Assembly: GCA_029204045.2 (NCBI GenBank)
Contig: CM055066.1
Coordinates: 48,562,972-48,626,971, forward strand
Source: Tillandsia leiboldiana
Lineage: Eukaryota > Streptophyta > Magnoliopsida > Poales > Bromeliaceae
DNA length: 64,000 bases
Direction: 5' to 3'
The position numbers and the translations under genes are program-made. The notes below the pieces were generated by a model. That model saw nothing but the letters and a program-made list of their open reading frames with translations, had not been told where the DNA came from and made no database searches. Position 1 is the stretch's first letter; the number at the start of each line of letters is the position of its first letter. Positions 10,079-20,600 of the stretch are shown here, one piece after another.

Positions 10079-13000
10079 CATAATGCTGATGCTCAACCTC
10101 GCGGTCAAAAGACCGAACAATCGGCAACAAGCCGAGAAAATCCCACTCTGGATGCTGAAAGTTGTAATATCAACTGATGCTGTATAACTGAAACTGTATA
10201 ACCGAAACTGTATAGCGAAAGCTGTAAAATAGAAGCTGTATACTGAAACTGAACTCCTATTCTAACATGCAGTATAGAACAGAAATGCTGAATAATCAGA
10301 ACTGATGACCAATCAAGCATGGCATATGTCCAGATATATCAATCAATGCTGGAAATAATAAGCATAATGAAAGGCTCATCTATGGGATCAAAGCTACCAA
10401 CAAAATAGGGGTCCATCCTACCACGGTACCCGTAGGGCCGAAATGAAAAAGCTCGGACCGAAGATAAACCCACCTCAACACAAGCGGTCCTGAAATCCGC
10501 CGGGAGGCTCACTGGCTGGCGGCTAACTGTTGGGATCTGGATCATACTCACAGGTCAGTAAAAGACTTTCACATACCCATCCCACTAACATACTGTGTGC
10601 AGAAAGCTTAAACAGGAAACTTTGCTGAAGACCCGGGATTTTGCCGGAATTTCCGGAAATCCGCTGATAGATCCACTATAACCCAATATGTGCTAAACAG
10701 TATCCAAATCTCGTGAAACTTCACATGCTGTCAGGAACGTTTAACTCAAGACGTTCGGGCACAAACAAATGACTCTGGGTAACACTGTGCACCAGCGGTA
10801 CCATAACCACTGAAACACTTTCGGGAAGCCTATTTTGGCTCCGGAAGTTGCAAACGAAAAACTGAAATCACCGGGCTCACCAGGACAGCACCGGGAACAA
10901 CTAGGGACATCTGGCATCTAAAATTAATTACCGCAATTCCTTGAATTGCGTGATTAACGCCGAATCATCGTTAAATCGATAATTTTGCCGATTTACGATT
11001 CGATATCCAAATTTCGCTCAACGGAAGGCATCAGATCTCCAACAAAGAGTTTAGAGATCATGGGCACACAGCCCAAGACAACCCATGAGGCTACAATTGC
11101 AATTAACCCCTAGGGTTTCCAAAATTGCATAAAAACTTGCTTTTAATGCCTTTTCAAACTTGCAATTCTTTTCTGAACACTTTTGAACTGAACCGAGGCC
11201 ACCAGTAGGTGGGCCTCGACGCACTGAACGCCATGCTCACCATTTGGGAGCAGCACGGAACCCGAGAATATCAATGGGTCCATAAACATTAAGTTTAAAG
11301 GCTCCAACTTACTAATCATGCACCCAAACTCAACCAAACCCAGATGTGAGGTGAGCACTATGCTCAGGGGGTTCAAGAAACTTAGAGGCTCACCCCCGCG
11401 AAGCTGCGAAGCTGCTGGAACAGCTTAAAGGCCAACAATGGCCATTCTAGGGCTTGGCACTCAAGAACTCACAATCCCTTCAGTCCTTATTTGGACAGAG
11501 GTGAGCATCAAGATCAGGGGATGGAGTAGAGGCTAGGGCTCACTGTCGCGAAGTTAATTTGCTGCTGGACCACTTTAAGGATCAACCTAGACTAAACTAG
11601 GGCTTAGCATGATACATCTTCCCAACCACTCAGTCATTTTCCAAAAGGAAGTGAGCATCAAACTCCTGGGACTGAGGGAAGACAAGGGCTCACTAACCGA
11701 GGGTTGCGGTGTGACCGGAGTGGCCGGAACAAATACTTGCGGCCAACTTGGAGCTTCAAGTTTGAGCCATCACAAACCAGCAGCTTTCAGGTGCAAAGGA
11801 CAGCACCCGAAGCTTCGCCTCATCAAATAGGGAAGTTCTGGGTATCTCCCCGCCGATGGAAGGCAGCGGATGGCCGGCCGCCATAAACGCGGCCAACCAT
11901 GGACCTTTAATGGCGGATTTTTATCCGGGCCGCATGGGTTGCATGCAAGGGCACCTACAGGTCCCTCTAGACCTTAGGAAGATAACCACAGCCATCCCCG
12001 GTGTCGAGGAGCTGCGGCGGCGCCGGAGCAACAATCTCGGCCATAGCTTCGTCTTCCCGAAACTAGGGCATGGCCTAGCTTCCTCGATACTCAACCAAAC
12101 CACTCCAAACTTGGTGGAGGGTTTCTACAGGTCCAAGAGATGCATCTCAGCATCTTGGTTTGGGGCTAAAGCTATCGGAGACAGCATGGGTTCGAGGCAG
12201 AGGGATTTTAGGTTTCCGGCGGTGCAACTCCACCGCCGACAAACCGGCGCCTCCACGACCTCGGGGCTAGGCTGGTAGACTCCCCAGGAACCCAGAAGTC
12301 CATTTCCAAAGGTCTCGGGTCAAGAAAACCGAATGAGAGAGACCCTCACCTTTGCCGGAGTTGGAGAAGAAAGGATGAAGCCAGACTTCCTCCTCCGGCG
12401 TCGCGCGGCCACAGCAGGCAACGGGGACCCTCTTGCTTGACTTTTGGAGGTAGAAGAGGCCCACGGGACAACCACAGCTCTCCTCCAAGAACCTTGGTGA
12501 CCTCCTCTTCTCCTCAGCCCAAGAACAGGTTAGTTCTTGCTTTTCCGGCAGCGTGCGGCGGAACAGGATGTCGGCGCACTCTGCGTTCAATTTCTGGAGG
12601 TAGAGGAAAGCCGCAGAGCAACCACAGCATCTTTCCAAGAAGCCTGGTGACTTCCTCTCCATTCTCTCGGTTGTAAGAATGAAGTAGCACTTCTTCTTCT
12701 CTCCCTGCGGTTTCAAACAAGGGGAGGAGGTTTGTGGAGCCTAAATTCGTGGCAGAGGGGAGTGGTGTAGTGGGGTTGGGGCTGCAGTAGCAAGGCAACC
12801 GTGGCTAGGTAGTTGGATAGGTTATTATAACCAACCTTGCAACAATATGCTAGAAACCCCTTCAACTCGCATCATTTAGAGCTAGGCCCTTAACAGTAGA
12901 GCAATATTGCCTAGAAGACCCTCTCTAAGAAATATCTTTCAAGTTGGTCCTTAAAATAATAAGTTTTCCTACAAAATACCCCTCTTTTCACTATTTATCA

Positions 13001-13616
13001 CGCATTTCGAGGCAAAAGTGTCGCCAAATCAAAAAACAGATATCACCACGACGTCCGGCTCGACGAAACCTATCGAATAGTGATCTTTGTTCGTCGAGTT
13101 CGATCCTCTAAAAAATTGAAATCCATTTAATACAGTGGATTCATACTGTGTGGCCCACATTTCAATGCTTTAGGGTCGTCAAACACATATTTCGTCAGCG
13201 CCACTGCGCTCAGAACGACGAAACGATTCGAATCGACTATCTAAACCATCAGATTCGGTTACCAGACAGTGAATCGGCCGGCGTTCGCCAGCGGGGGATT
13301 CGAATCAGGGGTTACTATTCACAAGTACTATTCACTTAAGTCGCGTGTCCCACTAGTTTCTTCATTGATTTCTAGACGATCCGACCGTCGGATCGAAAAT
13401 CGGGCTATACTATTTTCAATCGATTCGACGAGACGGTCGCACTGGTGATTTCATATTTTCGAGATCAGACTCGAATATGAAAGTCATGAAATAGCGTCCC
13501 GAAAACTGTGCAATTTGCACACCGGTATACAACCACTTAGATTTAATTTTGCATTTCCTCCCACACATTCATATTTGAATTCCTCAAATTCAAATTTGAA
13601 TTTCTCGGGTGCTACA
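10079..13616 (-). mobile_element. Long LTR fragment, minus orientation, with intact LTR start
   Basis: This stretch parallels 49850-53777 of the intact giant-LTR element. Shared landmarks are CGGACCGAAGATAAACCCACC at 10456 (50612 in the intact copy), GAACGCCATGCTCACCATTTG near 11228 (51250), and a GC-rich CGGCGG tract near 11860-12250 (52040-52400). It ends TGCTACA at 13616, complementary to a TGTAGC LTR start. About 0.9 kb of the far end is missing. An imperfect ~150-base duplication lies at 12350-12670. It is more diverged than the 48.9-59.4 kb pair, so older. Confidence 0.6.
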
Positions 13617-13737
13617 TTTTTTGTTAAAAAAAATTAATGTGGCAAATAAGAAATTAATGATTTTTGACTCGAGAAAGTGTAAAATATACATTCCACTTTA
13701 CTTTGGAGTACTCAAGTAATATTGCTTTTTATTAATA

Positions 13738-14148
13738 GGTTAATTGCATACGGATTCCTGAAAACATATCAAATAACAAATATATTCCTACAAAATTTAA
13801 CTTTTCATATTTATTCCTTCAAAAATTCTAAGTTATTCATATATATCTCTCTGATTTATTACCGTTTATTTTTTAACAGAATATAGATGAAATATTTATT
13901 TTTCCCTTACAATTATATCCCTCTAAAAGTCATGGTTATAATATAAAAAGGGTAAATAAGTAAATTTATTTTTTTTCTAATCAAGGTTAAGCATTTAATT
14001 TATGATTAATTAGATTTTTCTAATAGACATAGACGATAGGAATATATATGAATAAGGTTGAATTTTTGAAGGAATAAATAAAAAAAGTTAAATTTTGTAG
14101 AGTATTTGTTATTCAATATATTTTCAAAAATCTGTATATAATTAACCC
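13738..14148. mobile_element. MITE with terminal inverted repeats (~410 bp)
   Basis: The left end GGTTAATTGCATACGGATT and right end TCTGTATATAATTAACC are inverted copies. The inverted similarity continues inward for about 60 bases (AACAAATATTCCTACAAAATTTAAC against its complement). AT-rich, no coding content. Target duplication is not clear, so the superfamily is left open. Confidence 0.7.
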
Positions 14149-14660
14149 TTTATTACAACTATTTAAACTATGAGAAAATCTATCAATACATTTATTTATT
14201 TTTTTGGTGTATAAATAATATACATCCATCCATATAGCGAGTGAAATTATATTACTAATCACATCATATAACAAATGAAGAAAATCCGCCCATTAAATTG
14301 GTAGAATGAATGAATAGTATTACTTTTATATTATTATCATCTAATTTAAGTTAGATAGTTATAAAAATATAAAATTATTAATAAAATTATTATATATTCT
14401 CATCTAGTAGGAATACTAGATTATTATAAGTTGGAATATATTTTTATTCTCATGTTCAGGACATGTTTGGTTTCATGTAAAATGAAGTCAAAATTTATTT
14501 TCGGTATGAAAAATGCTTTTCTCTTGTTTGTGTCGACGTAGAATAATTTTTCGTAAAACTAAATTTATGGATTTGAAAATAAATTAAAGTTTTTATTTTT
14601 TTTTGTTGGTTTTGGCAGAAAACAAAAACTCTCCTGAGAAGTGTTATTTACCATCTCTTT

Positions 14661-14843
14661 CTCTTTATATTAATATATTATTATATAATATTTTATATAT
14701 AAATATATTATTATTATTATTATATTATAATAAATTATTTTTTATTTAATTTTCTCTTTATATTAATATATTATTATATAATATTTTATATATAAATATA
14801 TTATTATTATTATATTATAATAAATGATTTTTTATTTAATTTC
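14661..14843 (+). repeat. 93-bp tandem duplication, AT-rich
   Basis: CTCTTTATATTAATATATT starts at 14661 and again at 14754. The two copies differ mainly by one ATT unit and a few bases, which suggests a recent local duplication. Confidence 0.85.
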
Positions 14844-15188
14844 TTTTTAATTAAATAAGTACGATGAAAAAATCAGTTCTCTCTTTCTAATCAAACATTA
14901 AAGAGGTAAAAAAAAAAAAAATTCGCAAGAACTCTTTTCCATCAAGAATTAATTTTCATAGTTTTACATCAAAACAAATAGAACGTTAATAAAAATTATT
15001 ATTAGTTCATTAATAAAAATATACTAACTTCAAACAACCTTCCAGCCCAACTACCTTTCAGTCCCAACTAAAATAGCATCCTAAATTGGTAAGAAACTTG
15101 ATATTATAAACATATTAATAAGAATATACTAACTCCAATGGTCTTCCAACTTAAATGACTAAACAGCTTCATAATCCTAGCTGGATTC

Positions 15189-15294
<106 letters not shown>

Positions 15295-15567
15295 AAATTT
15301 AAATCCAAACTAATATAATCTACACTATTAAAAAATTCATCTATAAAAATTATAAATTTATATAACTAATATAATAAACTTAAGAATTTAATCTTGCTGA
15401 TTTTTTAACGTATAAGAATTAGATTTTTAAAATTATAACATTTTAGAGATTGTACAAAATTCTACAAAAAATAATAATAATAATAATAATAATATTATAT
15501 ATTTGAGATCATATTTATTAAATTAAATTTAAAAATATCAAGATGTACATTTCAAAATGGATGTATA

Positions 15568-15700
15568 TCTTACACTCCATCCATTCAAGGGTGAAATAAA
15601 TTTCACTGGTCACTTGGATGGGTGGGATAAATTTCACTAGTCACTTAGAAGTGACCAGTGGGCTACACCCTATTCTTGGATGGGTGAAGTATAAGATCTG
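15568..15700. mobile_element. Foldback MITE-like palindrome
   Basis: ATCTTACACTCCATCCATTC on the left pairs with GGATGGGTGAAGTATAAG on the right. The inner arms TTTCACTGGTCACTT and AAGTGACCAGTGGG also pair. Confidence 0.55.
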
Positions 15701-16378
15701 CACTAAAAATGAGTATAGATATAGCATTGCTCAATTTTAAATGCACACTCAATTTGCAACAAATGGTTCAAAAGGTTTCATTTTTCCTACCTATAGTTAG
15801 TTTATTTTTATTTTGCCATTCGGAGGATCAAAATGTTGCACTTTGTCCCCTGATGATTTAGTACATTTTTTACTTTACCATTCTGTGATTTATTAAAAGT
15901 TTTACTTTGTTGCCCTAATTCATGTAGAATTTTTTGGTAAAATAAAAATTAAATTACAGAAAGTTAAAGTGAAACTTTTTGAATCACATAATGACAAAAT
16001 AAAAATAAGCTAAATCATGGGGGACAATTTGAAGTTTACCAAAAAAATTTATAATTGAGGGCACAATTTTAAATTTAAATTTGATTTTTAAGTTCAAATT
16101 CAATAAAAATACCACATATCTAGAAATTAAATTAATATTAGATGATTTTTTTAATAATTAATTGAACAGTCTATAATCTGCATTTAAATTTTAAGTAAAA
16201 TTTAATTTAGAGGTAACATTTTGATTTAAAATATAGCACTTAACAAATTCATACTGAATTTCGTTTAGAATTTTTATACCACAAAAAATTGACAGTTGAT
16301 TGTACAATTAAAACTTGAGTTTAATTTTTAATTTCAAACAAGAATCAAATTAGAAATTTTGAAACCCCAACACATTTG

Positions 16379-16382
<4 letters not shown>

Positions 16383-16463
<81 letters not shown>
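16383..16463. repeat. (TA)n microsatellite
   Basis: About 80 bases of uninterrupted or nearly uninterrupted AT dinucleotide, bordering a palindromic element. Confidence 0.95.
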
Positions 16464-16471
16464 CAGAGTCC

Positions 16472-16699
16472 GGCTAGAATACTATCGATAGCACCAAATA
16501 ATTGGTGCTATCAAGTTTTCAGCCGTTGGATGAAAAGATATGCGGTTGGGATTATAGTGGTCCCCTAAGATTTTTACTATTCAACCAACCACCTAGTAAA
16601 CCCTAGGGGCCCACTATAATCCCAACCGCATATTTTTTCATCCAACGGCTAAAAACTTGATAGCACCAATGGCTTGGTGCTATCGATAGTATTCTAACC
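16472..16699. mobile_element. Foldback element 1 in a TA array
   Basis: The arms are nearly perfect inverted copies about 100 bases long. TAGAATACTATCGATAGCAC opens the left arm, and GCTATCGATAGTATTCTA closes the right arm; both contain CAGCCGTTGGATGAAAA-type and GCGGTTGGGATTATAGTGG-type sequence. TA repeats on both sides suggest insertion into, or expansion of, a TA target. Confidence 0.85.
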
Positions 16700-16701
16700 T
16701 A

Positions 16702-17036
<335 letters not shown>

Positions 17037-17109
<73 letters not shown>
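17037..17109. repeat. (TA)n microsatellite
   Basis: About 72 bases of TA dinucleotide, ending where an LTR fragment begins. Confidence 0.95.
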
Positions 17110-17112
<3 letters not shown>

Positions 17113-17420
17113 ACCCAAAAATTTTAAAAACAGTCTAAATTTTTTATATATATAAATCGAAATTAAAATGTGATTTCCAAGACGTAGGCAGATCCGCCAT
17201 GCACATAAGAAATTTTCGATCCAAACGGATAGAGTTTTTTCTATACACGCACAGCTAGATAAATACAAAAATACTATCAATTGCAATAAGAGTTAACTAA
17301 CATAAAGCTAACAACTAAAACCATAAACTCATGATCCAAATACAACTAATAATCATCCGCAACTACTAAACCAAAATCACTACATATCCCAAAGAACTGA
17401 TAAACAAAACTAATATGATA
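17109..17420 (-). mobile_element. Short old LTR-end fragment
   Basis: TCACACCCAAAAATTTTAAA, then GCAGATCCGCCATGCAC, then TATACACGCACAGCTAG follows the order seen at 29731-29900 (CACGCCCCGGATTTT, GCAGATCGCCACGTG, TACACACGCATGGCTAG). It is a diverged copy of the first ~300 bases of that LTR family. Confidence 0.5.
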
Positions 17421-18528
17421 TCAAATAGTCTAATTGTGGTGCATCAACTTTCACTAAAGTAGTAAAGTGCGGTTAAGTCACCTTATATATGTTTAAAAAT
17501 ATGATTAAAATGAGTTAGAGCAAGTTTAGTTTGAAATAAAATGTATTTGGATAAAAGTTAAGTCGGAAAACAGCCGAAAGAACTCAAAACTAGAGTTCTC
17601 AGCACATTCGGATGCCCAGGATGTCTTGCGGGCGCCATGTCCGTACTTTCGGGCTCTCAACCCGAGAGCAGAGTATTGGTGCGCGCAGGCTTTTGGATGC
17701 CCTGGGTATCCTGCGAGCGCCCGGATTTGTGCAGATGAGTTGGAGATTGCTAGCTAAGCATTAACAGAAGTCCTACATCCGTGACTTTTTCGTCCGTACG
17801 AGAAAAAAAAATCCTTGTTCTCCCAACTTCTCCCTCTCTCTCCTCTCTCATAAATAAGATTTAATATTGAGATGAAACAACAAAAATTTGAAAAAAAAAT
17901 AAAAAAAAACTATAGATACAACGAAAAACTATAAATATAATGTAGAAAACAACACTTAATGAATTAAAAAAATAAACTTACAGATTAACAACACTTAATG
18001 AATTAAAAAAATAAACTTACAGATTTCGTAGTCCTTAAGGTGATGAAGTCCTCGTAGATGGGTATATCACTTTTGGAACTGGGCAACAATTAAATAATCA
18101 AAATAAAAAAATAATTATAAATACGATAGCTAAACTCTTGGGAAAAAAAAAAAAAAAAAAAATCAAAAGCTCAAACTCTGCAAGTGTGGCTACTCCTCCG
18201 GATCGAGCGAGAGATTGAAGAGCGCCGCATAGGGGATCGGGCGAGAGGACAGGGGAACTACTCCAAATCGAGCAAAAGATCGAAGAGCCACGCGGGAGGG
18301 CCTCAAAGGCGAAAGGGTGGGAGGATAGGCTTTGGGGGCAAGAGAGCGAGAGATGGAGAAGAGTGTTAAAGAGGAGAGAAAGAGAGAAAAGTTAGGACAT
18401 GAGAGAGAAGAGAGGGAGAAGTCGGAAGAAAAAGAGTTTTTTTCTTATGTATGGATGGAAAAGTACCGGAAGTAGGGCTTCTGTTAACGCTTAGCAATTT
18501 TCAACTCATCTGCACAAATCGCGAAACA

Positions 18529-18682
18529 ATTCAACGGCTAAAAAAATCTATAGCAACAATGAGATTTTACTACTAATAATAGTCCAGTCCAACTAATACA
18601 GTGTTAGACTGGACTACTATTACTAGCAAAATTCTAGTGTTGCTACTATTTTTTTAGCCGTTGAATTGCTTCGCAATTCGTT
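18529..18682. repeat. Palindrome between array units 1 and 2
   Basis: CAATTCAACGGCTAAAAAAA on the left mirrors TTTTTTTAGCCGTTGAATTG on the right, and ACTAATAATAGTCCAGTC mirrors GACTGGACTACTATTACTAG across a 16-base centre. Confidence 0.85.
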
Positions 18683-19212
18683 CTGATGAGTTGGAGATTG
18701 CTAAGCGTTAATAGAAATCCTACCTCTGTTACTTTCCCATTCGTATGTGGGGAAAAAACCCTTCCTTCTCCCTACTTCTCTCTCTCTCCTCTCTTATAAA
18801 TAATATCTAATATTGAGATGAAACAACATAATTTTTTTAAAAAAATAAATAAATAAGCTATAAATACAGCGAAAAACTACAAATACAATGTAGAAAACAA
18901 TACTTAAAGAAAAAAAAAACTTACAGATCTTGTAGTCCTTGAGAGTGATGAAGTCCTTGTAGATGGTGTATCACTTTTGGAACTAGGCAACAATTAAATA
19001 ATCAAAATAAAAAAATTAATTATAAATACAACAACTAATCTCTTGAGAATTTTTTTTTTTTCAAAAACTCAAACTCTACAAGTGTGGCTACTCCTCCGAA
19101 TCGACTGAGAGATTGAAAGGCACCGCGCAGGGAATCGGGCGAGAGGATAGAGGGACTTCTCCAAATCAAGCGAGAGATCGAAGGGCCGCGCATGTAACGC
19201 CCCAACTTCCTA

Positions 19213-19250
19213 GGGGGTCACCCATCCTAGAACTACTCTAGCTCTAGCAC
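19213..19250 (-). ncRNA. 5S rRNA-derived segment in the left TRIM LTR
   Basis: The complement reads AGTTAAGCGTGCT...GTAGTTCTAGGATGGGTGACC, matching the internal promoter half of plant 5S rRNA (A box to C box). The 5' half of 5S is not recognisable. It is a retroelement-borne promoter relic, not a 5S gene. Confidence 0.7.
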
Positions 19251-19797
19251 GCTTAACTCTCTCAACCTCTTGAGTCTTGCTACCACCAAAAATACTATAG
19301 CCGGGTTAAGAGATTTAGTCATATTATATTATTTATATATAGGACTAATACACATTTCGGGGGTGTCACATTCTTTCCCCCTTTAAGCCCTGACATTCTC
19401 GTCAAACTCAAAGACACTCACAAGTACCAGACAATGTGAGACTCGTCTCGCTAGCCTTAGCCGACCTTGTAGGGAGCTACACTCCACCCACAACGGTCAT
19501 TAGCCGAGGCTAATACATTTATATATAGGACTAATACACATTTCGGGGATGTCACATTCTTCCCCCTTTAAGCCCTGACATTCTCGTCAGGTCCAAAGGC
19601 ACTCACAAGTACCAGACGATGTGAAACTCGTCTCGCTAGCCTTAGCCGACCTTGTGGGGAGCTACACTGCACCCACAACGGTCATTAGCCGGGGAGCCTC
19701 GCTCTACCCGCTATATAACCCTGCCTCAGCCGAGACTCATCTCACATTTCCGGCTGGTGAATGGCTCTTATACCAACTATGACGCCCCAACTTTCTA

Positions 19798-19836
19798 GGG
19801 GGTCACCCATCCTAGAACTACTCTAGCTATAGCACG
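19798..19836 (-). ncRNA. 5S rRNA-derived segment in the right TRIM LTR
   Basis: Same 5S-like block as in the left LTR, with only a few differences (AGCTATAGCACG against AGCTCTAGCACG). The conserved GGATGGGTGACC box is retained on the minus strand. Confidence 0.7.
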
Positions 19837-20009
19837 CTTAACTCTCTCAACCTCTTGGGTCTTGCTACCACCCAAAATGCTGTAGCCGGGTTAAGAAATT
19901 TAGTCCTATTATATTATTTATATATAGGGCTAATATACATTTCAGGGGTATCACAGCGCGGGAGGGCTTTAAAAGTGAGTGTGGGAGGATAGGCTCGGGG
20001 ATGAGAGAG

Positions 20010-20011
<2 letters not shown>

Positions 20012-20069
<58 letters not shown>
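20012..20069. repeat. (GA)n microsatellite
   Basis: About 58 bases of GA in the subterminal purine-rich tract of array unit 2. The matching tract in unit 1 is not expanded. Confidence 0.95.
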
Positions 20070-20073
<4 letters not shown>

Positions 20074-20600
20074 TAATGGAGAAAAACGCCGAGGAGAGAT
20101 AGGGAAAAGTTGAGAGATGAGAGAGGAAAGAAACGGAGAAGTTGGGAGAAAAATGATTTTTTCCCTATAGCAATTTCCAACTCATATGCACAAATCACGA
20201 AGCAATCCGACAACTAAAAAACTGATAGCAACAATGAGATTTTGCTACTAATAATATCCAGCCCAACTAATATAGAGTTGGACTAGACTACTATTAGCAG
20301 CAAAATCCCACTGTTGCTGTTGGATTGCTTTGCAATTCGTGCATATGAGTTGGAGCTTGCTGAGCGTTAACAGAAGCCCTATCTCCATTACTTTTCTGTC
20401 CGTATGTGGAAAAAAAATTCTTCTTCTCCCTCTCTCTCCTCTCTTATAAATAAGATCTAATATTAAGATGAAACAATAGAAAATTAAAGAAAAAAATTAA
20501 AAAGTTATATATACAACGAAAAATTATAAATACAACATAGAAAACAACAATTAAAGAATTAAAAAATAAACTTACAACTCTAATAAGTCTTGAGGGTTTT

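Larger units (their letters stand above)
19193..19955 (-). mobile_element. Cassandra-like TRIM retrotransposon carrying 5S-derived LTRs
   Basis: Two 178-base LTRs (19193-19370 and 19778-19955) enclose 407 bases. On the plus strand the LTRs start TGTAACGCCCC / TATGACGCCCC and end TGTCACA / TATCACA. Next to the right LTR, ATACCAACT is the complement of a Met-tRNA-type primer site, so the element lies on the minus strand. Both LTRs carry GGGTCACCCATCCTAGAACT then AGCACGCTTAACT, the complement of the 5S rRNA control region. That is the defining trait of Cassandra TRIMs. Flanks GCGCA and GCGCG are a near-perfect 5-base target duplication. It is inserted in unit 2 of the long-TIR array. No coding capacity, as expected. 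Confidence 0.85.
17731..20600. repeat. Tandem array of a ~0.9-kb long-TIR repeat, 2+ copies
   Basis: GATGAGTTGGAG starts units near 17734, 18685 and 20344. Removing the TRIM at 19193-19955 leaves spacings of about 951 and 896 bases. Each complete unit has long inverted ends: GAGTTGGAGATTGCTA... on the left, and TAGCAATTTTCAACTCATC near 18500 and TAGCAATTTCCAACTCAT near 20168 on the right. Adjacent GA-rich and CT-rich subterminal tracts also pair. A ~155-base palindrome (18529-18682 and 20189-20343) separates units. The third unit is truncated near 20600. No transposase is visible; a non-autonomous TIR element is the likely origin. Confidence 0.65.

Noticed and set aside
19213..19250. Possible functional 5S rRNA gene
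   Set aside because: Only the internal-promoter half resembles 5S. It is inside an LTR present twice with TRIM structure.
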